This document shows positions 26,832 through 35,806 of a stretch of 64,000 bases of DNA, one piece after another (position 1 is the first letter of the stretch; each line of letters begins with the position of its first letter). This DNA is from Bacillus sp. FJAT-22090. Its GTDB lineage: Bacteria; Bacillota; Bacilli; Bacillales_A; Planococcaceae. The notes beneath the pieces are model-generated. The model saw only the letters and a program-made list of their open reading frames with translations. It was not told the origin of the DNA and searched no databases. The stretch covers positions 62,001 to 126,000 of the forward strand of contig NZ_CP012601.1 of the NCBI RefSeq assembly GCF_001278755.1, written 5' to 3'. Both the position numbers and the translations under genes were made by a program.

Positions 26832-27302
26832 ATGAAAAAAATGAATGTAGAAAGTTTTAATTTAGATCACACAAAAGTAGCAGCACCATTTGTACGTTTA
26901 GCAGGTACTAAAACGGGAGTTCATGGTGATGAAATTTTAAAATACGATATTCGTTTTAAACAACCAAATAAAGAACATATGAAGATGCCAGGATTGCATT
27001 CCTTAGAGCATTTAATGGCAGAAAATATCCGAAATCATACAGAACAAGTAGTAGATATTAGTCCAATGGGATGTCAAACTGGGTTTTATTTATCTGTTAT
27101 TAATCATGATAACTATGATGAAATTTTAGAAATTATTGAAAAGACGTTGAAGGATGTATTGGAAGAGACTGAAGTCCCAGCATGTAATGAAGTTCAATGT
27201 GGTTGGGCAGCAAGCCATAGTTTAGAAGGGGCAAAAGAAATTGCTTCTGAAATGCTTGCTAAAAAAGATGAATGGCGACAAATTTATAATGAGGAAGCGT
27301 AA
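26832..27302 (+). CDS. luxS: S-ribosylhomocysteine lyase
   Basis: A 156-aa enzyme that splits S-ribosylhomocysteine into homocysteine and DPD, the precursor of AI-2. Start ATG 26832 follows AAGGAGC; an upstream in-frame ATG at 26802 sits inside yrrT. Zinc ligands are in HSLEH (H56, H60) and QCGWA (C123). The catalytic pair is E59 and C81 in [10 protein letters not shown]. The stop overlaps the mccA start by one base (TAATG). Homocysteine made here can feed the next enzyme directly. Confidence 0.96.
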   Translation: MKKMNVESFNLDHTKVAAPFVRLAGTKTGVHGDEILKYDIRFKQPNKEHMKMPGLHSLEHLMAENIRNHTEQVVDISPMGCQTGFYLSVINHDNYDEILEIIEKTLKDVLEETEVPACNEVQCGWAASHSLEGAKEIASEMLAKKDEWRQIYNEEA

Positions 27303-28234
27303 TGAAAGTATTTAGTAGTGTTCATGAATTGATAGGCAATACACCGGTTGTAGAAATAAAACATATTCCTATTCCAAATAATTGCCGGATTTTTGCAAAG
27401 CTTGAATATTTAAATCCAGGAGGAAGTGTAAAGGATCGTCTCGGTGTTTCGTTGATTGAAGATGCGGAGCAATCAGGAAAACTTTTGTCAGGGGGAACTA
27501 TTATTGAGCCAACTGCAGGAAATACGGGAATTGGAATTGCACTTGCTGCAGTAGGAAAAGGGTACAAAGTTATCTTTGTTGTCCCTGAAAAATTTAGTGT
27601 TGAAAAACAAACACTGATGCGTGCGCTTGGTGCAGAGATTATAAATACAGATACTGCGCTTGGAATGAAAGGTGCTATTGATAAAGCAAGCGAATTAGTA
27701 AATAAGATTCCGAATGCTTTTTCACCATCTCAATTTTCAAACCCAGCTAATCCTGCTACGTATACAAAAACACTTGGTCCTGAAATATGGCGTGATTTAG
27801 ATGGTCAAATTGATGTATTTGTCGCTGGTGCAGGTTCAGGTGGAACGTTTATGGGAACATCAAATTTTTTAAAGTCGCAAAAAGCTGACATTAAAACAGT
27901 AATTGTGGAGCCGGAGGGTTCCATATTAAACGGTGGAGAAGCAGGAACCCATTTGACCGAAGGGATCGGAATGGAATTTTTACCGAACTTTATGGACCGT
28001 TCGTTTTTTGATGCAATATACACAATTAGTGACCAAAATGCATTTAACCAATTGCAGGCGTTGTCCAAAGAAGAGGGACTTTTAGTAGGGAGCTCTTCAG
28101 GAGCAGCTTTTTATGCTGCACTTAAGGAAGCAGAAGTTGCGAAGCAAGGAAGTCATATTGTCACGATTTTTCCTGATTCTAGTGAACGCTATTTAAGTCA
28201 GAGAGTATACGAATTGTTCAAGGAGGAGAAATAA
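27302..28234 (+). CDS. mccA: Cystathionine beta-synthase, O-acetylserine-dependent
   Basis: A 310-aa PLP enzyme of the cysteine-synthase family. The lysine that binds PLP is K44 in NPGGSVKDRLG, the phosphate loop is GAGSGGTF near 178, and the substrate loop is EPTAGNTGIG. Family and operon position (before mccB) point to MccA, which joins homocysteine and O-acetylserine to cystathionine. There is no heme or CBS domain. Length matches B. subtilis MccA (about 307). Translation is coupled to luxS by the TAATG overlap. Confidence 0.93.
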   Translation: MKVFSSVHELIGNTPVVEIKHIPIPNNCRIFAKLEYLNPGGSVKDRLGVSLIEDAEQSGKLLSGGTIIEPTAGNTGIGIALAAVGKGYKVIFVVPEKFSVEKQTLMRALGAEIINTDTALGMKGAIDKASELVNKIPNAFSPSQFSNPANPATYTKTLGPEIWRDLDGQIDVFVAGAGSGGTFMGTSNFLKSQKADIKTVIVEPEGSILNGGEAGTHLTEGIGMEFLPNFMDRSFFDAIYTISDQNAFNQLQALSKEEGLLVGSSSGAAFYAALKEAEVAKQGSHIVTIFPDSSERYLSQRVYELFKEEK

Positions 28235-28237
28235 TAG

Positions 28238-29371
<1,134 letters not shown>

Positions 29372-29381
29372 TGATTAAATT

Positions 29382-29413
29382 GGTACACCACTTAATAGTG
29401 GTGTGCCTTTTTT
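29382..29413 (+). terminator. Terminator of mccB operon
   Basis: Stem GGTACACCACT/AGTGGTGTGCC with loop TAAT, followed by six T. Confidence 0.9.
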
Positions 29414-29441
29414 GTTGCTTGAAAGAGATAGATAAAGAGGT

Positions 29442-29546
29442 TTAGTTGGAAAAAACAACAACTTAGTTGGAAAATTTAGAGGGTTAGTTGGAAAAAACAA
29501 CAATTTAGTTGGAATATAGAGAGTTCAAGTTGGAAAAACATAAATT
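29442..29546. repeat. 21-bp tandem array, five units (TTAGTTGG type)
   Basis: Units start at 29442, 29463, 29484, 29505 and 29526, again exactly 21 bases apart. Each begins TTAGTTGGAA (the last CAAGTTGGAA). The second half alternates between AAAACAACAA and diverged forms. It shares period and position (after a terminator) with the array at 17086, but not sequence. Confidence 0.9.
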
Positions 29547-29615
29547 TTAGCATCGTATTGTAACTAATTTATTTCTGAAAACGACTTATAGATAAACGGT
29601 GGCAAGGAGAATCAG

Positions 29616-30305
29616 ATGAAAAAAATATGCATATTGCTTATCTGCAGTCTTATTATGGTATCTTGTAATTCTATTTCACAGCCTTTTTCGCATACTATTA
29701 TTGACTGGGTTGATTTTGTAAAGATTAATGGCAAGGAATATGAAGCACTTTATAGTGTAATTATTGCCGATCCAAAAAATATAGGGGAAAAAATAGGAGA
29801 AGTAAAATTTAAAGTTTCCGATAATGTTTCGAACCCTAGTTATCGTACGAAAGATGGAGATGCTGCATTTTGGAATAAGGGAACTGAAATATTTAGTGTG
29901 ATAGACAGAGAGGACCTTATCGCTATTCAGGATAAAAATAGTATAAATGGTTACAGGATTTATTATTCACGTTCAGAGGATAGTAATTTTAATTATCATT
30001 ACAAAGATATAAATTTAGAAACCATCAATAAAATTGAATTATACGATGGTAATACAATACTCATTAATACTTTAAAAAATGAGACAGAAATAAATGATTT
30101 ATTATCTATTCTAAATGAAGGTACAGTAAGTGCCTCATTTTCACCAAACACAACTCACGGTGATCCAGCAACCTATCATATAGTTCTTTATGGTGAGGAA
30201 GAAATTGGATATTACTATTCATTATTTTTTGACGGCAATGTTTGGTTTTGGCATCCTTGGGATACATCTATAGTTTCCAATGAGATAGAGCTTTATTTTA
30301 AATGA
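29616..30305 (+). CDS. Lipoprotein of unknown function
   Basis: A 229-aa protein with a short basic N-terminus, a hydrophobic stretch and lipobox MVSC (C17), so probably anchored to the outer face of the membrane. It is preceded by AAGGAGAA. The mature domain is beta-rich with conserved-looking FVKINGKEYEA, YRTKDGDAAFW and WFWHPWD. I do not recognise a named family. Own terminator downstream. Confidence 0.75.
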   Translation: MKKICILLICSLIMVSCNSISQPFSHTIIDWVDFVKINGKEYEALYSVIIADPKNIGEKIGEVKFKVSDNVSNPSYRTKDGDAAFWNKGTEIFSVIDREDLIAIQDKNSINGYRIYYSRSEDSNFNYHYKDINLETINKIELYDGNTILINTLKNETEINDLLSILNEGTVSASFSPNTTHGDPATYHIVLYGEEEIGYYYSLFFDGNVWFWHPWDTSIVSNEIELYFK

Positions 30306-30330
30306 GTACCGATTTAGGTGCTCTCTTTTT
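30304..30330 (+). terminator. Terminator of lipoprotein gene
   Basis: GAGTACC/GGTGCTC stem (one G-U pair) overlapping the stop codon, then TCTTTTT. Confidence 0.7.
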
Positions 30331-30394
30331 ATTGAAATAGAAAAGGAAAAAATACTATTTTAGAGAATAAATTATAGTTAGAGGAGTGGAAATC

Positions 30395-30694
30395 ATGAGC
30401 AAGCATTTATTATCTGTATCAATTGTTTTATTGAGTATAGCCATTTGTTTTTTGGCATATCAAATTGGAAATACCCACACTCCTAACAAGGTGAGTGAAC
30501 CAGTACATAATATTGAAATTTCTGAGAGGGGATTACTTACATCAGAAGAAGTAGCAGTATATTTAAGTATGGATGTAGAGCAGTTTAAGAAATTAATAAA
30601 GCAGCAAAACTTGAAAAGAGCGCAACTTTCGAGCTTCGATACGTATACTTTTATTCCTTATATTCAAATGAATGGAGAAAATATTCATTTTTGA
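30395..30694 (+). CDS. Membrane-anchored protein with excisionase-like HTH
   Basis: A 99-aa protein. ATG 30395 follows GAGGAGTGG; GTG 30386 lies within that site. One hydrophobic helix (about 5-24) is followed by a linker. Then comes LLTSEEVAVYLSMDVEQFKK, which resembles the helix-turn-helix of MerR/excisionase (HTH_17) domains, and a beta-strand tail. Given the N-terminal anchor, the HTH fold would face the cytoplasm or outside depending on topology, so DNA binding is not assured. Function unknown. Confidence 0.65.
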   Translation: MSKHLLSVSIVLLSIAICFLAYQIGNTHTPNKVSEPVHNIEISERGLLTSEEVAVYLSMDVEQFKKLIKQQNLKRAQLSSFDTYTFIPYIQMNGENIHF

Positions 30695-30762
30695 GAGAAA
30701 TAGTGGCTTTTCGTTGCTATCGGACTTTTATGAGTTTAACTTAGGAAACTAGAAATAACGAA

Positions 30763-30804
30763 AAAAAGGGAAATAAGGTATCTATGATGACCTATTCCCT
30801 TTTA
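30763..30804. terminator. Bidirectional terminator
   Basis: AAAAGGGAAATAAGGT pairs with ACCTATTCCCTTTT (one bulge). T runs on both strands serve the HTH gene and the minus-strand gene. Confidence 0.75.
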
Positions 30805-30844
30805 CTATTAAAACTTTTATGGATATTCAGCAATTAAACATGTT

Positions 30845-31093
30845 TTACCAAAAAAATGCTGAAGCAAGTACGACTCCGGTAATAGCACCTAGAGCGATAC
30901 CAAATCCAAACCCAAATCCTTCTCCAAAAAATCCTAATCCATAGCCACCCAAATTGTCATCAGGTCGTATCCAGACCGTATTTCTACTTACTCTCGTTAC
31001 TTCTCCCACATGAACACTACCATCTCGGCAAGTAATTCGCACCCTTTTTCCATAATATCTACAACAAAGATTGAAAACATCAGAATTGTTCAT
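30845..31093 (-). CDS. Small protein, Sm/SH3-like N-terminus and Gly/Phe tail
   Basis: An 82-aa protein with a very strong ribosome site (GAGGAGGAG). Residues about 12-44 (YYGKRVRITCRDGSVHVGEV and VSRNTVWIRP) look like a small Sm/SH3-like beta barrel. The tail is rich in Gly and Phe (FFGEGFGFGFGIALGA) and ends in a hydrophobic helix. Similar short proteins occur in Bacillales, but I cannot name this one. Membrane or spore association is possible, not shown. Confidence 0.65.
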   Translation of the reverse strand: MNNSDVFNLCCRYYGKRVRITCRDGSVHVGEVTRVSRNTVWIRPDDNLGGYGLGFFGEGFGFGFGIALGAITGVVLASAFFW

Positions 31094-31286
31094 TTTTCTC
31101 CTCCTCTCATAACAAAATTTACATACAAGTATGTTCTATAATTTATGCCATTGATAATTTTACATAATAGACAAGTGTCTATAGAAAGAAGAGAGATCGC
31201 TTAGTAATTTCATGTTCTATAAAACAATAAGGGAACTCAAAACATATGATATAAGACAAATAAATAAAAAGGATGAGATACGATAC

Positions 31287-32126
31287 ATGCCGGTTATTCA
31301 AACACAGAATTGGCTTAATAAATTTGTGGATGTATGTGAGGAGCGGTCTGGAAAAGGTTCATCATACATCCAACAAGAGATAATTTGTAATCCTATCATG
31401 AAATTACTTCCTAAAATAAATCCGGAAGTATGGCAATATGAACTCTTAAGACATGGATTGTTTGAGCCCAATGAATGGATGAACATTGAAAACACAGTAA
31501 AAGAATTGGAAGCACAGAACGTATGGGAAATTGTAAAGCAAGAATATCAATTTCTAAAAAAATTATGGAATGGTCCAAAGGTTTCCATCTATATTTTTCC
31601 TATAAAAAGAGCAAGTCTGAAATCAGGAGAACAAATACCTAAAAAAAATGGAGTAGCATATAAAGGATTATTGTTTTTATTTATGTCTACCAAACTTTCC
31701 AAAGAAGAAATAAAAGCATTATTTGCGCATGAGTATAACCATGCTTGTAGACTAAACTTTTTAGATTTGACTCCTGATAAAATTCCTTTGAAGGATTCTC
31801 TGATCATTGAGGGATTAGGGGAGTATGCAGTTAAAGATCTATATGGTGAGCAGTGGCTAGCTCCTTGGACTAATCTGTATTCACCTGAAGAGGTTATGGA
31901 TTTATGGAAAAGCCAGTTTGTACCTTCGTTAAATGTTAGAGGGCTAAAAAATCATCAGCTTTTCTTATACGGTAAAGCAAGAAGCCGATTTCCTAAATGG
32001 ATTGGATATTATTTAGGTTATCAAATTGTCGATACATTTCAAAAGATGCAAGGTCCTTTTCAAAAAAACGAGTTATATACAAAGTCATCCAAAGAAATAA
32101 TAGCTGGTTCAAAATTTCCGATTTAA
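31287..32126 (+). CDS. yjaZ: YjaZ-like DUF2268 putative zinc protease
   Basis: About 280 aa from ATG 31287, which has AAAGGATGAG upstream and gives an N-terminus (MPVIQTQNWL) like family members; ATG 31212 would add 25 residues. The motif HEYNH (H148, E149, H152) in LFAHEYNHACR, together with EGLGEY further on, is the gluzincin-type zinc site of DUF2268. B. subtilis YjaZ is the closest protein I recall. No signal peptide is seen, so presumably cytoplasmic. Substrate unknown. Confidence 0.82.
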   Translation: MPVIQTQNWLNKFVDVCEERSGKGSSYIQQEIICNPIMKLLPKINPEVWQYELLRHGLFEPNEWMNIENTVKELEAQNVWEIVKQEYQFLKKLWNGPKVSIYIFPIKRASLKSGEQIPKKNGVAYKGLLFLFMSTKLSKEEIKALFAHEYNHACRLNFLDLTPDKIPLKDSLIIEGLGEYAVKDLYGEQWLAPWTNLYSPEEVMDLWKSQFVPSLNVRGLKNHQLFLYGKARSRFPKWIGYYLGYQIVDTFQKMQGPFQKNELYTKSSKEIIAGSKFPI

Positions 32127-32172
32127 CAGGGTGTTATAGGAAGTTATGTTTCTAATCTAATTAAACAAGAAA

Positions 32173-32880
32173 TTACGAAAGCTGACATATAAATGCACGA
32201 AAGCCGAGAATATGAGGGTTTTGAAGTAAAAACTGGTTATGTTCATCCCATAAATCAAAGAAATCTGTATTTATGTTAGCTGATTGATTAATGTCATCTA
32301 TTTCACTTTGAATCAGACCCGAGGGGGTATTGATAATATTAATTTGAGTGAATCCAGCTTGCTGCAAATGAGCGATCCACTCAGCTTCATTTAAAATTGT
32401 ATAGATGCCATATAGGCTGCATATTCTTTCTTGCAATTCTTCTGATAAACACTGCTCAGCTGTCATTTCAATCAAAATCAACTTCCCCTCACTTTTTAAA
32501 ACTCTTGAAAGTTCATTTAACGTCTTTGTTATGTCAGTAAAAACGATAACAGATTCGGCTATAATTAAATCAAAGGAGTCATCCACAAAATCCAAGTTTT
32601 GTGCGTCTCCTTTCCTTACTTTTAATTTGTTTTCGTTTGAAATTAATCGCTTCCTAGCTTTTTCTATCATAATGGGGTGATTATCTATCGCAGTCACGTT
32701 ACAATCAAATTTTTTTGCTATATAAGCTGCAGTTTGTCCCGTTCCACAACCTATATCAAGAACAGATCCAGTTGGAAGAATATTCTCATCTTCCAATATA
32801 GATTGGGTTAAAGCAAAACCTCCCGGATGCGCACCACCAATTCCTAAATAAGCTAATAAATCTAAATAAGCATTAGACAT
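32173..32880 (-). CDS. Class I SAM-dependent methyltransferase
   Basis: A 235-aa enzyme. Ribosome site AGGAGG seven bases upstream. The glycine-rich SAM loop is LDIGCGTGQTAAYIA (41-55), followed by VTAIDNHPIMIEKAR (acidic residue binding the ribose), KGDAQNLDF and the post-II motif FDLIIAESVIVF. It belongs to the Methyltransf_11/UbiE-like group. Substrate unknown. Confidence 0.88.
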   Translation of the reverse strand: MSNAYLDLLAYLGIGGAHPGGFALTQSILEDENILPTGSVLDIGCGTGQTAAYIAKKFDCNVTAIDNHPIMIEKARKRLISNENKLKVRKGDAQNLDFVDDSFDLIIAESVIVFTDITKTLNELSRVLKSEGKLILIEMTAEQCLSEELQERICSLYGIYTILNEAEWIAHLQQAGFTQINIINTPSGLIQSEIDDINQSANINTDFFDLWDEHNQFLLQNPHILGFRAFICQLS

Positions 32881-33113
32881 AAGACATCCTCCTATTTATT
32901 AATATATCTAGTGTATGCTTTCAATCTATTAAGTACCTGTATAGCTGGTACTGATATGCTTTTAATGAACTTAACAACTTTGCTTCTATATTCTCGACTT
33001 TTTATTGGATTTTAAAAGGGAAAAATACTAGTTTTGTAGAATATTTGTGGAAAGGGTTTGGATACAAGGGAGAAAATGCTAAATAAAAAATATTTTTTTG
33101 GAAGGGAAGTTAT

Positions 33114-33524
33114 ATGAGACAATTAAATGAGAAAATTGATTTTCGAGCATATGTAGAAGATGATTTTGAAAGTATTCATCTATTAAATATACAGGAAGAA
33201 TGGAATAATCTTGTTGCTAAAAAGGAAGATACAAAAAATGCATGGAGTCATTCAAATGTTGCATTTGTTGCATCTGCCAATGGCCGTATAATTGGCTATA
33301 TAAGAGGAATAACAGATGGTTATATTTCACTTTTAGTTTGTGAGCTAGTGATTGATCAAAATTACCGTGGATTAGGAATTGGAACAGATTTATTGAAATA
33401 TGTACATAATCTTTTTCCAAAAACACGAATGGAGTTACTTGCTTCTAGTTCCTCCCGCACATATTATGAGGGTCAAGAATTTAGGAATTTCTACGGGTAT
33501 CGAAAAACGTTCGAAGAATGGTGA
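33114..33524 (+). CDS. GNAT-family N-acetyltransferase
   Basis: A 136-aa protein preceded by GGAAGGGAAG. The core ELVIDQNYRGLGIGTDLLKYV is a textbook acetyl-CoA-binding motif A. The C-terminus (SSSRTYYEGQEFRNFYGYRK) is somewhat unusual but keeps the FYxxxGY-type ending. Substrate unknown. A short gene follows ten bases later. Confidence 0.88.
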   Translation: MRQLNEKIDFRAYVEDDFESIHLLNIQEEWNNLVAKKEDTKNAWSHSNVAFVASANGRIIGYIRGITDGYISLLVCELVIDQNYRGLGIGTDLLKYVHNLFPKTRMELLASSSSRTYYEGQEFRNFYGYRKTFEEW

Positions 33525-33533
33525 TATTTTTAT

Positions 33534-33680
33534 ATGAGAGAAAAGAGAAAAAAGAGTGAGGTTGGATTATTTAAAAGCATTATGATTGAGATTAGAGATT
33601 CCATATTATTTGAAGTAATTTGGAACATAATCGCCTTCTTACCTAGAGTGATGTTTAGATTATGGAAGAATTTTTATTAG
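33534..33680 (+). CDS. 48-aa conserved-looking small basic protein
   Basis: An ATG at 33534 opens a 48-codon frame beginning MREKRKKSEVGLF and ending FRLWKNFY. The N-terminus is strongly basic, and a hydrophobic amphipathic segment (IRDSILFEVIWNIIAFLPR) follows, suggesting membrane association. The ribosome site is weak, so it may rely on translation of the GNAT gene just upstream. I think similar short proteins exist in Bacillales, but I cannot name one. Confidence 0.55.
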   Translation: MREKRKKSEVGLFKSIMIEIRDSILFEVIWNIIAFLPRVMFRLWKNFY

Positions 33681-33723
33681 TAGTATTCGATTTCTTAAAT
33701 ATATAATTTAAAGGAGAAAACAT

Positions 33724-34260
33724 ATGAAAAAATTAATAGAAAAAAATGAGTATGCACCATATTATTCACCTTATGTGGATTTAGTTTCAGAAGGGAATAT
33801 TATTGAAATTTTAGAGAAACAAATAGAAGAAACTAGTACCTTTTTAAAAAATATATCTGATCAACAAGCTCTATTCCGATATGCTCCTGAGAAATGGAGT
33901 ATAAAAGAAGTGATTGGACATATGGCAGATACAGAGCGAATAATGGCATATCGACTTCTTTCCTTTGCACGAGGTGAAACCAACTCTCTACCTGGTTTTA
34001 GTGAAATGGAATATGTTCAACATGCATTTTTTGATAAGCAGTCAATCGATGATCTTATCGAAAATTTGATAGTAGTCCGCCAATCAACTATCCAACTTGT
34101 TAAGAGTCTTTCTAATGAAGAGTTACAACGTCGTGGGATAGCAAATAATCATGAAATAACAGTTCGGGCTCTTATTGTCATTATCGCAGGGCACGAACTT
34201 CATCATGGAAACATATTAAATGAACGATACATTAGTTCCGATTCCTATCCAAGAAAATAG
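33724..34260 (+). CDS. DinB/YfiT-family putative metal-dependent hydrolase or thiol transferase
   Basis: A 178-aa four-helix-bundle protein preceded by AAAGGAGAA. Conserved metal-binding histidines fit VIGHMADTERIMAYRL and IAGHELHHGNILNERY, the standard DinB_2 pattern. Members include bacillithiol transferases and DNA-damage-induced proteins. No LexA box is visible upstream. Substrate unknown. Confidence 0.87.
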   Translation: MKKLIEKNEYAPYYSPYVDLVSEGNIIEILEKQIEETSTFLKNISDQQALFRYAPEKWSIKEVIGHMADTERIMAYRLLSFARGETNSLPGFSEMEYVQHAFFDKQSIDDLIENLIVVRQSTIQLVKSLSNEELQRRGIANNHEITVRALIVIIAGHELHHGNILNERYISSDSYPRK

Positions 34261-34303
34261 TAACTATTGGGTTGGTAGTAAACGAAAGGTTGTTTTTGTA
34301 TAA

Positions 34304-34825
34304 ATGGATATATTAATTGAGTTATTAAAAGAGATAGATGCTGAAGGTTTATTAAGATTTGAACTTGAAAACAGAGCTTTTTTCGAAGAGATGGTACCTT
34401 CTCGTGGCGATGATTATTATAATCCTCAGATATTTAAAGAAAGACATAAAGATTTATTAGAAGAACAGGAACAAGGGGTTTCTTATTTTTATTTAATAAA
34501 GAATCTGGAGGGTTCTATTCTTGGTAGGATAAATTTAGTGGATATCGATAAATCACTCAAAGAGGCTCATCTCGGTTATCGAGTGGGACAAGTAAACACT
34601 GGAAAAGGTATTGCCAACAAAGCATTGAAATTATTAATAGATAGTTTGAAGGAAAAAAACATCAAAACAATTATAGCTAAGACTACTACTAATAACATAT
34701 CATCCCAAAGAGTTTTAGAGAAAAATGGATTTCTGGAATTTGTGAATGGAGAGCATGAAAAACAAGATGACAAATTAAAATTTCTCTATTATTCTTGGAC
34801 AATTAATAAAGAACGTTCATACTAA
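34304..34825 (+). CDS. GNAT-family N-acetyltransferase (RimI/RimJ type)
   Basis: A 173-aa protein. Motif A is LGYRVGQVNTGKGIANKALK, and the C-terminal TTNNISSQRVLEKNGFLEF is typical of the RimJ/RimL group. GAAAGG lies about 14 bases upstream, a loosely spaced ribosome site. It follows the DinB gene by 43 bases and may be co-transcribed. Substrate unknown. Confidence 0.87.
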   Translation: MDILIELLKEIDAEGLLRFELENRAFFEEMVPSRGDDYYNPQIFKERHKDLLEEQEQGVSYFYLIKNLEGSILGRINLVDIDKSLKEAHLGYRVGQVNTGKGIANKALKLLIDSLKEKNIKTIIAKTTTNNISSQRVLEKNGFLEFVNGEHEKQDDKLKFLYYSWTINKERSY

Positions 34826-34841
34826 AGGAACGATTTTTTTT
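34814..34841 (+). terminator. Terminator of GNAT gene
   Basis: CGTTC/GAACG stem followed by eight T. Confidence 0.65.
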
Positions 34842-34871
34842 ACTAATCTATTTTCAACTGAATTTAAAAAT

Positions 34872-34917
34872 AAAAAGTGTCTTTTTCTACAAATAGTGTA
34901 GAAAGAGACACTTTTTA
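34872..34917. terminator. Bidirectional terminator before GntR gene end
   Basis: AAAAAGTGTCTTTTTCTACA/TGTAGAAAGAGACACTTTTT with a 5-base loop. Confidence 0.85.
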
Positions 34918-34943
34918 TTTTGGTAATTTAATCGATTCTTGAA

Positions 34944-35564
34944 CTATTTAATTATATGCAAACAGAAGTCTAAATCTGCTTGTAAGTGTGTTTCCATCAG
35001 TTGTTTAGCTTTTTCTCCATCTCTTGATTTGATAGCTTCATATATTTCCTCGTGTTCATCGATAAGATGTGGTCTTTTATAGAGAACTACCGTTTTTCGA
35101 AACAGATAAATAATTGATTTCATTCGGTCGATTGTTTCTATCATAAGTGAGTTACCACTTGCTCTTACAATTATCTCGTGAAAAAGCTCATTAGCCTCCA
35201 TAATATCTTCTGTTTTTCCTTCTCTTCCAATTTTAATGCAGCTTGAAAGAGCTTGTAGATCATCTTCTGGTAAATACATTGCTGCTGATTTTGCAGAGAA
35301 TCCTTCGAGCAGTATTCTTACTTGAAATAAGTTGCGTAAGTCTTTTTCCGTCGGTTGTACGACTTTTTTATTGACGATAAGGCCTTCATTGCTTAGTTGA
35401 CGAAGAGACTCTCGAATTGGCGTACGGCTAATTCCTAATTCTGCTGCAAGTTTTTCTTCTACAACTTTTGTTCCACCTGGTAAATCACCATTTAAGATTC
35501 GGTCCCGAATAACTTCATATGCTTGTTGATAGGCAGAGCGAGAATTTGTATTGTGTTGGTTCAT
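34944..35564 (-). CDS. GntR-family repressor (FadR/FCD type)
   Basis: A 206-aa regulator. ATG 35564 is chosen for its TAGGAGTG site; an upstream in-frame codon adds eight residues. The winged helix (about 10-78) has VVEEKLAAELGISRTPIRE. The C-terminal FCD domain (about 85-205) is all-helical with the metal-site pattern ELFHEIIVRASGN and later histidines. Divergent from a four-gene sugar-acid operon, it almost certainly controls that operon through the GTATAC palindromes between them. The effector is probably a pathway sugar acid (inference). Confidence 0.92.
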   Translation of the reverse strand: MNQHNTNSRSAYQQAYEVIRDRILNGDLPGGTKVVEEKLAAELGISRTPIRESLRQLSNEGLIVNKKVVQPTEKDLRNLFQVRILLEGFSAKSAAMYLPEDDLQALSSCIKIGREGKTEDIMEANELFHEIIVRASGNSLMIETIDRMKSIIYLFRKTVVLYKRPHLIDEHEEIYEAIKSRDGEKAKQLMETHLQADLDFCLHIIK

Positions 35565-35653
35565 ATTTTTCACTCCTAATTGTTTCAACCTAATACTATA
35601 AACTTATCAAAAAGTGATTAATAAAGAAAGGTTAGTTATTAGTATCACCTAAT

Positions 35654-35706
35654 TTGTATACAAGTATGATTAAAATGTATACAAAAATTAAATTATGGTA
35701 TACAAT
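35654..35706 (+). promoter_or_regulatory. Three phased GTATAC operators for GntR
   Basis: TTGTATACAA (35654-35663), ATGTATACAA (35675-35684) and TGGTATACAA (35696-35705) share the GTATAC core at 35656, 35677 and 35698. Centres are exactly 21 bp apart, two helical turns. TNGTATACNA-type sites are typical for FadR-subfamily GntR proteins. A TACAAT at 35701-35706 may be a -10 box under the third site. Confidence 0.75.
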
Positions 35707-35725
35707 AACTTTTGTGCAGTTCTTT

Positions 35726-35739
35726 TGCAAACGGTTTCA
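35726..35739 (+). promoter_or_regulatory. cre site (CcpA binding)
   Basis: TGCAAACGGTTTCA matches the cre consensus TGNAANCGNWNNCA at every fixed position. It lies about 80 bases before the first gene, so carbon catabolite repression of the sugar-acid operon is expected. Confidence 0.8.
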
Positions 35740-35806
35740 TTTTACAACAATTGATAGCATTGATAGAGCAATAAAGGGAATATTAATCGAATTAGGAGGA
35801 ATTTAC

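Noticed and set aside
35654-35806. N-terminal 51-residue extension of the hydroxyacid dehydrogenase
   Set aside because: It would translate straight through the GTATAC operators and cre site; the TAGGAGGA-ATG at 35807 and the Rossmann motif position fix the true start.
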